A DNA stretch of 6,625 nt from an uncultured Oxalobacteraceae bacterium. GTDB lineage: Bacteria > Pseudomonadota > Gammaproteobacteria > Burkholderiales > Burkholderiaceae. The DNA lies in NCBI GenBank assembly GCA_946478765.1, contig CAMLDH010000217.1, positions 1-6,625 of the forward strand, in the 5' to 3' direction. Position numbers and translations under genes: made by a program. Below are positions 1-4,830 of the stretch, piece by piece; position 1 is the first letter of the stretch, and the number at the start of each line of letters is the position of its first letter. Below the pieces are notes generated by a model that was given only the letters and a program-made list of their open reading frames with translations, did no database searches and was not told where the DNA came from.

Positions 1-398
1 TAAAGGCAATCTATGTCCAGCGCGGACTCGACCCCGCACTCGCGGCGCAGGTTGCGGAACAACTGATGGCGCATGACGCGCTCGCCGCCCACGCGCGCGA
101 CGAACTCGGCATAACCAGTACGATGAGCGCGCGCCCGCTGCAAGCGGCGTTCGCGTCCGCCGCCAGCTTTACCGGGGGCGCGGCCCTGCCCCTGTTGACG
201 GCCGTTGTCAGTCCGCACGGGAGTCTGGTTGCCGCGGTCGCCGCGTCTTCCCTGCTGTTTCTTGCGATTCTCGGCGCGCTCGCGGCGCGGATGGGCGGCG
301 CGCCGCTGTTGCCGGGCGCTGTCCGCGTGACATCCTGGGGCGCATTGGCGATGGCGCTCACGGCCGGCGTCGGCGCACTGTCCGGAACGGCAGCCTGA
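1..398 (+). CDS. VIT1/CCC1-family transporter, C-terminal part (5' truncated by window edge)
   Basis: This is the 3' end of a gene for a membrane transporter of the VIT1/CCC1 family, whose members move ferrous iron or manganese across membranes. The open frame runs in from the left edge (first full codon at base 3) and stops at TGA 396-398, giving about 131 residues. The visible part begins with a segment reading YVQRGLDPALAAQVAEQLM then AHDALAAHARDELGI. This matches the amphipathic, Glu/Asp-containing metal-binding stretch that lies between membrane helices 2 and 3 in bacterial members. Three hydrophobic segments follow, roughly encoded at 140-210, 220-290 and 325-390, as expected for the last three of five helices. 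The ATG at 66 is internal to the conserved stretch and is not the true start. Which metal is carried cannot be told from this part. Confidence 0.85.
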   Translation, partial: KAIYVQRGLDPALAAQVAEQLMAHDALAAHARDELGITSTMSARPLQAAFASAASFTGGAALPLLTAVVSPHGSLVAAVAASSLLFLAILGALAARMGGAPLLPGAVRVTSWGALAMALTAGVGALSGTAA

Positions 399-540
399 GC
401 CTGTCCTGCTGGCGCTGGCGTGCCTGTCTCTCGTGCATATTGTCGGCGCCAAGCTGCGCTTCCTGAACGTAACGCCGCGCAGCCGCTGGCGTTGTAAATG
501 GCGCCAGCCTGCAGCATCACAGGTCGGCCATATTGCCATG
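397..540 (+). pseudogene. Decayed 5' fragment of a membrane-protein gene downstream of the VIT gene
   Basis: Immediately after the VIT stop codon, the frame starting at 397 encodes EPVLLALACLSLVHIVGAK followed by LRFLNVTPRSRW, ending at about 489. From memory, this resembles the beginning of a family of uncharacterised bacterial integral membrane proteins that start with one hydrophobic helix, then a short LRFL..PRSRW segment, then a Gly-rich helix. Here the resemblance stops at the Trp codon (487-489). The following codons read RCKWRQPAAS and hit a stop at about 556-558. No credible start codon with a ribosome site is present, because the frame opens at 331 inside the VIT gene with no ATG. 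I read it as a remnant left by a deletion. The family recognition is from memory and moderate; the rest of the interval, 490-540, is unassigned. Confidence 0.4.
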
Positions 541-1347
541 TTACTTGCCGGTAGATGATTGATCTGATGAGCTTCCCGAAGCACTGCCGGACATGCCGCT
601 CGAACTACCACTGGAGGTCGCACCCGTACCGGCGGGAAGCGCCTGTTTCAACGCGGCGACCTGGCGTGACGGCGCCATCACCTTGCCGCTGAAGATATCC
701 TGCAAAGCCACTTTCTTGCCGTAGAAAGCGGCGGTTTCATCCGCATCGAAATGGATGTCGGTGACGCCGACCGCGACGTCGGCAAGCAAACCCTTGGTAT
801 CCGCCCAGACCACAACGTCGCCCTTGCCGGCAGAAGCTTGCGCCTTCGGCGACCAGTTCACGATCGTCAAACCGGCATCGGCGTTCAGCGACCAGTTGTT
901 GTTCTGCTCGAAACTGTTCACCGCTTTTTGAGTATTCAATACCATTGCCATGGCGCCACCTTCGGCGCCGGCCTGCAAGCCGACACTCACGCCGCCAACG
1001 TTGTAGAGTGCCGGATCGCTCCATTTGCCGTTCTGCTTGACCACCAGTACACCCTCACCACCGCGCGCGCCGACGCCCAATGCCGCGCGCCCATACTTGG
1101 GCATGATGAACACGCCCTGCGCCTGTTGCAGGAGTTGCCGCATGCTGGTGTCGCGCTCCATCCGCTTCACGACGTTGGCCGCATCGTTCACTTGGCGCGC
1201 CGCATCCCGGGCCTCGCCGGCACGTGGATTGGCATGAGTTGCACTCTGTGGGGTCGAGGTTTGGGCTGCTGCAACACCGCTTGTCGATGCCAGTGCGAGA
1301 GTGAAAGCAGTAACGATTACGCGTGTCGTATACTTTTTCCTAGTCAT
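541..1347 (-). CDS. Exported SYLF-domain (Ysc84/DUF500-like) lipid-binding protein
   Basis: A secreted protein of 268 residues with a SYLF domain, the fold first described in yeast Ysc84 and known there for phosphoinositide binding. Bacterial copies are exported and of uncertain role. Residues 1-28 form a signal peptide: basic MTRKKYTTR, a hydrophobic core, then cleavage after VAAA before Gln29. The SYLF domain spans about 55-235, with the characteristic QAQGVFIMPKYGRAALGVG (76-94), ARGGEGVLVV, then YNVGGVSVGLQAGAEGG (115-131). The tail from about 240 is low-complexity Ser/Gly. I chose the ATG at 1347 over the in-frame one at 1353 because AAAGGA (complement of 1355-1360) lies 7 bases upstream of 1347 but only one base from 1353. 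The small gene at 1367-1573 lies just upstream on the same strand, so the two may be cotranscribed. Family assignment is firm; biological role is unknown. Confidence 0.88.
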   Translation of the reverse strand: MTRKKYTTRVIVTAFTLALASTSGVAAAQTSTPQSATHANPRAGEARDAARQVNDAANVVKRMERDTSMRQLLQQAQGVFIMPKYGRAALGVGARGGEGVLVVKQNGKWSDPALYNVGGVSVGLQAGAEGGAMAMVLNTQKAVNSFEQNNNWSLNADAGLTIVNWSPKAQASAGKGDVVVWADTKGLLADVAVGVTDIHFDADETAAFYGKKVALQDIFSGKVMAPSRQVAALKQALPAGTGATSSGSSSGMSGSASGSSSDQSSTGK

Positions 1348-1354
1348 GCTCATG

Positions 1355-1360
1355 TCCTTT
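1355..1360 (-). promoter_or_regulatory. Ribosome binding site deciding the SYLF-gene start
   Basis: Read on the minus strand this is AAAGGA. It sits 7 bases before the ATG at 1347 and one base before the alternative ATG at 1353, so the shorter protein is favoured. Confidence 0.6.
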
Positions 1361-1366
1361 CAATGT

Positions 1367-1573
1367 TCATTGCAATACCATGTCGATTGACGACCTTTCC
1401 TCTTCTTCAATAGGCAATTTGCATGCCACGATGACTTCAATGCCTTCATCGTCGCATCCGACTTTTTCACGGTTCCCGAAAACAATACACACGCGCTGTA
1501 TAAAACCCGGCTCGGCAGACGCCCCCCTGTTGTTAACCGTGGCTGGCGACTGCTGGCGTCCTTCATTGCTCAT
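1367..1573 (-). CDS. Small acidic hypothetical protein (68 aa)
   Basis: A 68-residue open frame that I do not recognise. The protein starts MSNEGRQQSPATVNNRG, has a central IQRVCIVFGNREKVGC segment and ends in an acidic stretch with IEEEERSSIDMVLQ. There is no signal peptide or membrane segment; two of its cysteines flank the centre and a third sits in IVACKLP. Support for it being real comes from normal codon use, a GGAGAA ribosome site about 8-10 bases before the ATG at 1573, and its position 19 bases upstream of the SYLF gene on the same strand. The competing frame at 1360-1566 lacks a properly spaced ribosome site and has less protein-like composition. Function cannot be assigned. Confidence 0.5.
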   Translation of the reverse strand: MSNEGRQQSPATVNNRGASAEPGFIQRVCIVFGNREKVGCDDEGIEVIVACKLPIEEEERSSIDMVLQ

Positions 1574-1908
1574 CGTTCAAATTCTCCATCCCGTGCCCTT
1601 TAAAAACATACGATAGCCGCCGCATGAATAACGCAAGCAACATTGGCGCCAGGCGCCAGGCAATCCAGCACTTGCAATGCGGAAGCGGACTATGACGGCA
1701 CGGAACCACGGCAAATTTTCAAGATCACTTGAATAACGCTGGCTAAGTAAGCACGCAAAATTATTTGTGGTGCGAAAAGTGAAAAGGAGTAAGGTGCGCT
1801 TGCGCACCATGAGCTATCGCCGCAGCATTGGTGCGCAAGCGCACCCTACTCCTTTCCATTTTTTACTGCCCCTAACAAGAGTCACTCACAATCGCAACGA
1901 GGGATATC
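1574..1908. other. Intergenic region between divergent genes
   Basis: A 335-base gap between the minus-strand small gene and the plus-strand YihY gene. It contains the large inverted repeat at 1780-1858 and, at about 1645-1662, a short GC-rich stretch in which GGCGCCA recurs. Open frames within it are shadows or cross the inverted repeat and have no ribosome sites. I see no convincing sigma-70 promoter, although both flanking genes should have theirs here. Confidence 0.6.
1780..1858. repeat. REP doublet (REPIN/BIME-like inverted repeat)
   Basis: Two 30-base arms (1780-1809 and 1829-1858) are inverted copies matching at 28 of 30 positions, separated by a 19-base spacer (1810-1828). Each arm itself contains a small palindrome, GGTGCGC TT GCGCACC (1793-1808 on plus; 1830-1845 read on minus). 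On the right arm this is preceded, on the minus strand, by GTAG; the left arm has GTAA, a one-base change. A GTAG/GGAG tetranucleotide followed by a short imperfect palindrome is the known layout of REP sequences mobilised by RAYT (REP-associated tyrosine transposase) proteins, and two facing REPs form a REPIN. It lies between divergent genes, so a role as a terminator is unlikely despite the short T run at 1859-1865. No RAYT gene is in the window. Confidence 0.7.
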
Positions 1909-2754
1909 GTGCAATTTTTACGCACGAACGGCATCGGCTTTTTTTCTCTGATCAGGCAATCGGTTCAGGCATATGTTCGGCATGAAATGACCGTCTATGC
2001 AGCGGCGCTGGCTTACCAGATTCTTTTTTCACTATTCCCGTTCATCATTTTTCTTGTCGCGCTGCTGGGCTTTTTCCAGGTGCCCGACTTTTTCGACTGG
2101 CTCAGGCAACAGGCCCGCGTCTTCCTTCCACAGCCGGCGATGGCACAGCTCGACGCGGTCATGCTGGAACTTCAGCTACCGCAAAAGGGTTTGTTGTCGA
2201 CAGGCGCCGCGACGGCGCTGTGGCTGGCGTCGGGCGGCGTGCGCGCGCTGATGAGAGCATTGAACGTGGCCTATGCCGCCCGCGAATCGAGGCCGGCGTG
2301 GAAGCGCTATCCGCTTTCCATTCTCTACACGCTTGGAATTGCCGCCATGTTGATCGCCGCCGCAGCGCTGATGATCGTTGGTCCGCAGGCAATGCAATGG
2401 TTCACGCAACAAATCGGCGTGGAAACGATTTTCGTCCTGTTCTGGAATTGGTTGCGCTGGCCCGCCGCGCTCTTGCTATCAAGCCTGGCCGTGGCCATGG
2501 TCTACCATTTCTTGCCGAACGTGCAGCACCGGTTTCAATTGATTTCCGCCGGATCGGTGCTGTCGGTCATGGTGTGGATCGGTGCCTCGCTTGCCTTTGG
2601 CTACTACGTGCAAAATTTTGCCGACTACAGCGTGATGTACGGCAGCATCGGTGCCGTCATCGTGCTGCTGCTCTATCTTTATCTGTCAGTCGCGGTGTTG
2701 CTGTTTGGCGCGGAAGTCAACGCAGCGATCGAGCAGCACTCGCCATCGCACTAA
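1909..2754 (+). CDS. YihY/BrkB-family inner-membrane protein
   Basis: An integral membrane protein of 281 residues in the YihY/virulence factor BrkB family (UPF0761). The family is widespread and its transport or structural role is still unclear; the name BrkB comes from Bordetella serum resistance. The family signature YAAALAYQILFSLFPF is at residues 30-45, in the first membrane helix. Further hydrophobic segments lie at about 95-112, 136-158, 172-200, 212-233 and 245-268, giving six, and the last includes YGSIGAVIVLLLYLYLS and LLFGAEVNA. Length fits the family (about 280-300). The start is GTG at 1909, with GAGGGA ending 4 bases before it; the next in-frame Met is at residue 27, too far inside the domain. 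It faces away from the SYLF gene cluster and converges on the truncated aquaporin gene. Confidence 0.87.
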   Translation: MQFLRTNGIGFFSLIRQSVQAYVRHEMTVYAAALAYQILFSLFPFIIFLVALLGFFQVPDFFDWLRQQARVFLPQPAMAQLDAVMLELQLPQKGLLSTGAATALWLASGGVRALMRALNVAYAARESRPAWKRYPLSILYTLGIAAMLIAAAALMIVGPQAMQWFTQQIGVETIFVLFWNWLRWPAALLLSSLAVAMVYHFLPNVQHRFQLISAGSVLSVMVWIGASLAFGYYVQNFADYSVMYGSIGAVIVLLLYLYLSVAVLLFGAEVNAAIEQHSPSH

Positions 2755-2802
2755 CGGGTTCCCGGCAAAAATCCTTCATGCCCCGGCCTTGGGTCGATGC
2801 GG

Positions 2803-2838
2803 CGAATCGTGAACCAGTTATTTTGCTGGCATGATTCG
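2803..2838 (+). terminator. Imperfect hairpin downstream of the YihY gene
   Basis: CGAATC (2803-2808) pairs with GATTCG (2833-2838). A G-U wobble (2809/2832), TG with CA (2810-2811/2830-2831) and CCAG with CTGG (2814-2817/2826-2829) extend the stem, with AA bulged and an 8-base loop. It lies 50 bases after the YihY stop, between convergent genes, so a bidirectional terminator is possible. However, the following sequence has only a weak T-rich stretch (CCCTTTTATT), so this is uncertain. It could equally be part of the foreign sequence joined to the broken aquaporin gene. Confidence 0.3.
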
Positions 2839-3075
2839 ATTAAACCCTTTTATTGCGGGTGTGCGAACATCTCGCTCGCCACTCTTGCCAAGTCGTTCAT
2901 CCCTGATCAGGATCAGCGCGACCAGGCCGGCGCCGGTGGCGATCGCATTAGCCAGCAACGCAATGGCGACATTGCCACCGGCCAGCCGCTCGCCCATGAT
3001 GCCGGAACCGATCACGACAGCCAGCAACAGCGCCGTGCCGAGCCCTTCGGAGACTAAAGAACGTGCCGGCGTCAT
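2818..3075 (-). pseudogene. Truncated MIP/aquaporin-family gene of the ars operon
   Basis: The 85-residue frame begins like a complete aquaporin/glycerol-facilitator family protein: RSLVSEGLGTALLLAVVIGS in the first helix, GNVAIALLANAIATGAGLVA in the second. Homology stops after residue 57 (about base 2905), just before the loop that should carry the first NPA box. The remaining 28 residues (from RDERLGKSGERDV) are unlike any aquaporin and run to a stop at 2818. Both NPA motifs and four of six helices are missing, so it cannot form a channel. The start ATG at 3075 overlaps the arsC stop as ATGA, so translation was coupled. Aquaporins next to arsC (AqpS-like) are known from arsenic operons, where they pass arsenite out of the cell. 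The CCTGATCAGG palindrome at 2902-2911 sits at the break. Confidence 0.7.
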
Positions 3076-3575
3076 ACTGGAATCTCTCCGATTTCCTTGG
3101 TCGCCTGGCGTATTGCCTCGTCATCCATCGATTCAATCAGCAGTTCCATGAAGGCATTCATCCTTTTCAGGATCTGGTTGAATATCTGGTGGAAAGACGC
3201 CCGTTTTTCCTCATCCGATCCGACATGCGCGGGGTCTTCAAAACTCCAATGCGCCGTGGCGGGACGGCCAGGCCAATAGGGGCAGACCTCGCCGGCGGCG
3301 TTATCACAGACGGTGATGATGAAATCCATGTGCGGCGCTTCCGGCAACGCAAACTCGTCCCAGCTCTTGCTGCGCATTTCACTGGTCGGATAGGTAGGGT
3401 CGAAGTTCTTGATCTGCTCGATGGCAAACGGATTGACTTTGCCGCCCGGCTTGCTGCCGGCGGAAAAGCCCTTGAAGCGGCCTTTGCCCAGGATCGTGAC
3501 CAGCGCTTCGGACATGATGCTGCGCGCCGAATTGCCAGTGCATAGGAAGAGAACGTTTTTCACCTTGTCGGACAT
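3072..3575 (-). CDS. arsC: Arsenate reductase, LMW-phosphatase type
   Basis: A cytoplasmic enzyme of 167 residues that reduces arsenate to arsenite. It belongs to the low-molecular-weight tyrosine-phosphatase-like ArsC class, not the glutaredoxin-fold class of E. coli plasmid R773. The phosphatase P-loop is visible as LCTGNSARS with Cys12 and Arg18 (CX5R). The general-acid Asp is in FEDPAHV (Asp114), and two further cysteines, Cys90 and Cys98, sit in ITVCDNAAGEVCPYWPG where the redox-relay cysteines of the family lie. Their 8-residue spacing differs by one from that of the Staphylococcus pI258 enzyme, so the recycling thiol system is not certain. Length is slightly above the usual 130-160. 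It is the first gene of a short minus-strand operon and its stop overlaps the aquaporin remnant's start. No arsR or arsenite pump gene is seen beside it, so arsenite export must rely on genes elsewhere. Confidence 0.92.
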   Translation of the reverse strand: MSDKVKNVLFLCTGNSARSIMSEALVTILGKGRFKGFSAGSKPGGKVNPFAIEQIKNFDPTYPTSEMRSKSWDEFALPEAPHMDFIITVCDNAAGEVCPYWPGRPATAHWSFEDPAHVGSDEEKRASFHQIFNQILKRMNAFMELLIESMDDEAIRQATKEIGEIPV

Positions 3576-3645
3576 GTGAGACTCTTGTATGGAAGTGGTT
3601 GAAAGTGTGGAGGGATCGGTTTGGCCGATCTGGTCGAGTTCGTGC

Positions 3646-3705
3646 TGGGATGATCGTCCTTTTCGTGCAAATTGATACGCTTGGGATAATCGTTCTCCTG
3701 CAAAT
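3646..3705. repeat. Degenerate direct repeat in the arsC leader
   Basis: Two related units, 3646-3672 and 3682-3705, start 36 bases apart. Both begin TGGGAT, continue with ATCGT and end in GCAAAT, with a 3-base gap and several substitutions between them. No function is evident. Confidence 0.35.
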
Positions 3706-3712
3706 GGTGCAC

Positions 3713-3726
3713 TTCGAATTTCGAAT
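3713..3726. promoter_or_regulatory. Candidate operator: tandem TTCGAAT repeat upstream of arsC
   Basis: TTCGAAT occurs twice in immediate succession (3713-3719 and 3720-3726). Because TTCGAA is itself palindromic, the site has dyad symmetry. It would lie just downstream of the transcription start predicted from the candidate minus-strand promoter, a position where a repressor such as ArsR would block transcription. AT-rich dyads of this type are typical of ArsR-family operators. No ArsR gene is in the window, so the assignment is inference. Confidence 0.3.
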
Positions 3727-3737
3727 AACGATACTGT

Positions 3738-3766
3738 CTTTTATTACTTTTGGGCTTATTGGACAA
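3738..3766 (-). promoter_or_regulatory. arsC: Candidate sigma-70 promoter for arsC
   Basis: Read on the minus strand: TTGTCC (-35, 3766-3761), 17-base spacer, TAAAAG (-10, 3743-3738). Each hexamer matches the consensus at four of six positions. It would give an mRNA starting near 3731 with a leader of about 155 bases containing a small GATCGG/CCGATC hairpin (3614-3630). Confidence 0.3.
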
Positions 3767-3830
3767 ATGCATAAAAAAGCTTACCAATCAAAATGAGGAA
3801 GCGGAACTTAATCCGGATCAACTCACTCTG

Positions 3831-3858
3831 TTGTAACGTACAGACTCTGTGCTAGACT
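3831..3858 (+). promoter_or_regulatory. Candidate promoter of the copper operon
   Basis: TTGTAA (3831-3836), a 16-base spacer and TAGACT (3853-3858), with TGC directly before the -10 as an extended -10 element. The predicted start of transcription is at about 3865, touching the ATG at 3866, so the first gene may be translated from a nearly leaderless mRNA. No Shine-Dalgarno sequence is visible before that ATG. A direct repeat ACTCTGT (3825-3831 and 3844-3850, 19 bases apart) overlaps the -35 and spacer and could bind a regulator. Confidence 0.45.
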
Positions 3859-3865
3859 GGCGTTC

Positions 3866-4306
3866 ATGAGAAAAGTTTTCAAAACAGTTTTGTTGTGGCT
3901 GTTGCTGCTTGCGGTGCCCTTCCAAGGCTACGCGGCATCGGCCATGCTGTTTTGCGAGACCGCTCATCATCGTACCGACACAGTGCCGACAGCCCACGCT
4001 GACCATCAGCACAATCACGACCATCACGCGAAGCATGACGGTTCATTGATTTCTGCCGATCACCATCAACATCAGCCAGCGGCAGACAGCGCCGATCATG
4101 GCAGCGAAAAAAGTGGATCGCAGCATAATCTGTCGAAATGCAGCGCCTGTTCTACCTGTTGCGTCGGTGCGGCCATCGCACCGACGTTGATGGATTTTGC
4201 TGCCATGCCGCCTTCCGATCCGCATCTGATTTTTTTCACCATGGTTTCCTTCGTCGGCCATATCCCCGGCAGACTGGAAAGACCGCCCAGCACGTTCCTC
4301 GCCTGA
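3866..4306 (+). CDS. His/Cys-rich exported protein, CzcI/DUF2946-like
   Basis: A 146-residue protein, probably periplasmic or membrane-attached, at the head of the metal-resistance operon. It has a signal peptide (MRKVFKTVLL, then WLLLLAVPFQGYAAS; cleavage near residues 23-25). A His-rich stretch at about 44-69 contains more than ten histidines, and a Cys cluster CSACSTCC at 92-99 follows. A hydrophobic segment lies at about 119-131, and the protein ends GRLERPPSTFLA. The layout (export signal, His/Cys-rich middle, short C-terminal hydrophobic segment) resembles the small CzcI or DUF2946 proteins that precede copper or cobalt-zinc-cadmium efflux genes. I infer periplasmic metal binding or sensing, with copper favoured by the downstream multicopper oxidase. 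The exact family is uncertain. Start choice follows the signal peptide; no ribosome site is visible. Confidence 0.75.
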   Translation: MRKVFKTVLLWLLLLAVPFQGYAASAMLFCETAHHRTDTVPTAHADHQHNHDHHAKHDGSLISADHHQHQPAADSADHGSEKSGSQHNLSKCSACSTCCVGAAIAPTLMDFAAMPPSDPHLIFFTMVSFVGHIPGRLERPPSTFLA

Positions 4307-4465
4307 TTTCCGGAACCTCGACATAAGGTCCAGATAGGCTCTGGCAGCACGCTTTCCAACGCATCTTGCCGCAAATAAATCGCCTGACCAACTTCGTCCC
4401 GGTTCCGCATCGATTGCCGCCGTGCGTTCGCGCATGGCCCCCGGATTTTCCGTAACGAGGAACTC
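4307..4465 (+). other. Intergenic gap inside the copper operon
   Basis: This 159-base stretch between the first and second genes of the operon contains no supported gene. I see no clear terminator or promoter, so readthrough is likely. A GAGGA ribosome site at its right end serves the next gene. Confidence 0.5.
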
Positions 4466-4822
4466 ATGATGGTTTTTCAACGCTTGACTGCAACTGCCGC
4501 GATCCTGTTCGCGCTGACTGCGGCAACTGCGCATGCGCAGGATCGTGATCCGTTCGACCCGAACGCGCCGATCGTCGCTCCCCCCTACCGATCCGCCTTT
4601 TCGGATTACCACCGCGACCAGGATCCCGACATCGCCTCATGGAAAGCCGCCAACGAAGAGGTCGGTCAAGTAACGGGACATGCCGGCCACGGCGGACAAA
4701 CGAAAGGCAATGCTTCCAGCATGCCGGATGCGGGACAGGCGAATCAACGCGCCTCTACCGCCGCGCCATCCAAGACAATGCCGCCGGACATGCCGGACCA
4801 CGGCGGCCTGCATCAACCATAA
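4466..4822 (+). CDS. Small exported protein of the copper operon
   Basis: A 118-residue secreted protein with no known function. The signal peptide covers residues 1-24 (cleavage AHA before Gln25). The mature part starts with an Asp/Pro-rich stretch (RDPFDPNAPIVAPPYRSAF) and then SDYHRDQDPDIASWKAANEEVGQVTGHAGH. Proteins with this YRSAF..Y / W..AN..VG core are, from memory, regularly found as hypothetical genes beside TolC-like and RND metal-efflux genes in Burkholderiales. The tail (75-118) is low-complexity with scattered His and Met (KTMPPDMPDHGGLHQP), which could bind copper(I). GAGGA precedes the first of two adjacent ATGs by 4 bases, and the start could be either 4466 or 4469. Its stop is 8 bases before the next start, indicating cotranscription. 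Confidence 0.75.
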   Translation: MMVFQRLTATAAILFALTAATAHAQDRDPFDPNAPIVAPPYRSAFSDYHRDQDPDIASWKAANEEVGQVTGHAGHGGQTKGNASSMPDAGQANQRASTAAPSKTMPPDMPDHGGLHQP

Positions 4823-4830
4823 GGAAAACC

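Noticed and set aside
11..520. Long minus-strand open frame opposite the VIT gene end
   Set aside because: It is an antisense shadow of a GC-rich coding region; its Ala/Ser/Arg-rich translation resembles no family, while the plus strand encodes a clear VIT1/CCC1 end.
751..1413. Plus-strand 220-codon frame opposite the SYLF gene
   Set aside because: It is the mirror of a well-supported SYLF gene, has no ribosome site or recognisable domain, and is rich in Arg/His as GC-rich shadows are.
1780..1858. The inverted repeat as a rho-independent terminator
   Set aside because: The flanking genes point away from each other, so no transcript needs to end here, and the nested palindromes fit REP structure better.
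2220..2834. 204-codon plus-strand frame overlapping the YihY gene
   Set aside because: It is a different frame of the same sequence; the YihY frame has the family signature and membrane helices, this one has neither.
3614..3630. GATCGG/CCGATC hairpin as a riboswitch or attenuator
   Set aside because: It is only a 6-pair stem with no companion helices, T-tract or known aptamer pattern.
3560..3787. Minus-strand 75-codon frame upstream of arsC as a possible arsR
   Set aside because: The translation shows no winged-helix or metal-binding CxC motif, overlaps the arsC start and covers the promoter region; no ribosome site was found.
4043..4612. 189-codon minus-strand frame across the His-rich gene
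   Set aside because: It is antisense to a gene with a clear signal peptide and to the operon gap; the translation is Arg-rich without domains.
4639..4830. N-terminal extension of the TolC-like protein
   Set aside because: The open frame upstream of 4831 overlaps the preceding gene and would bury the lipoprotein signal peptide; AAGGA and the signal start support 4831.
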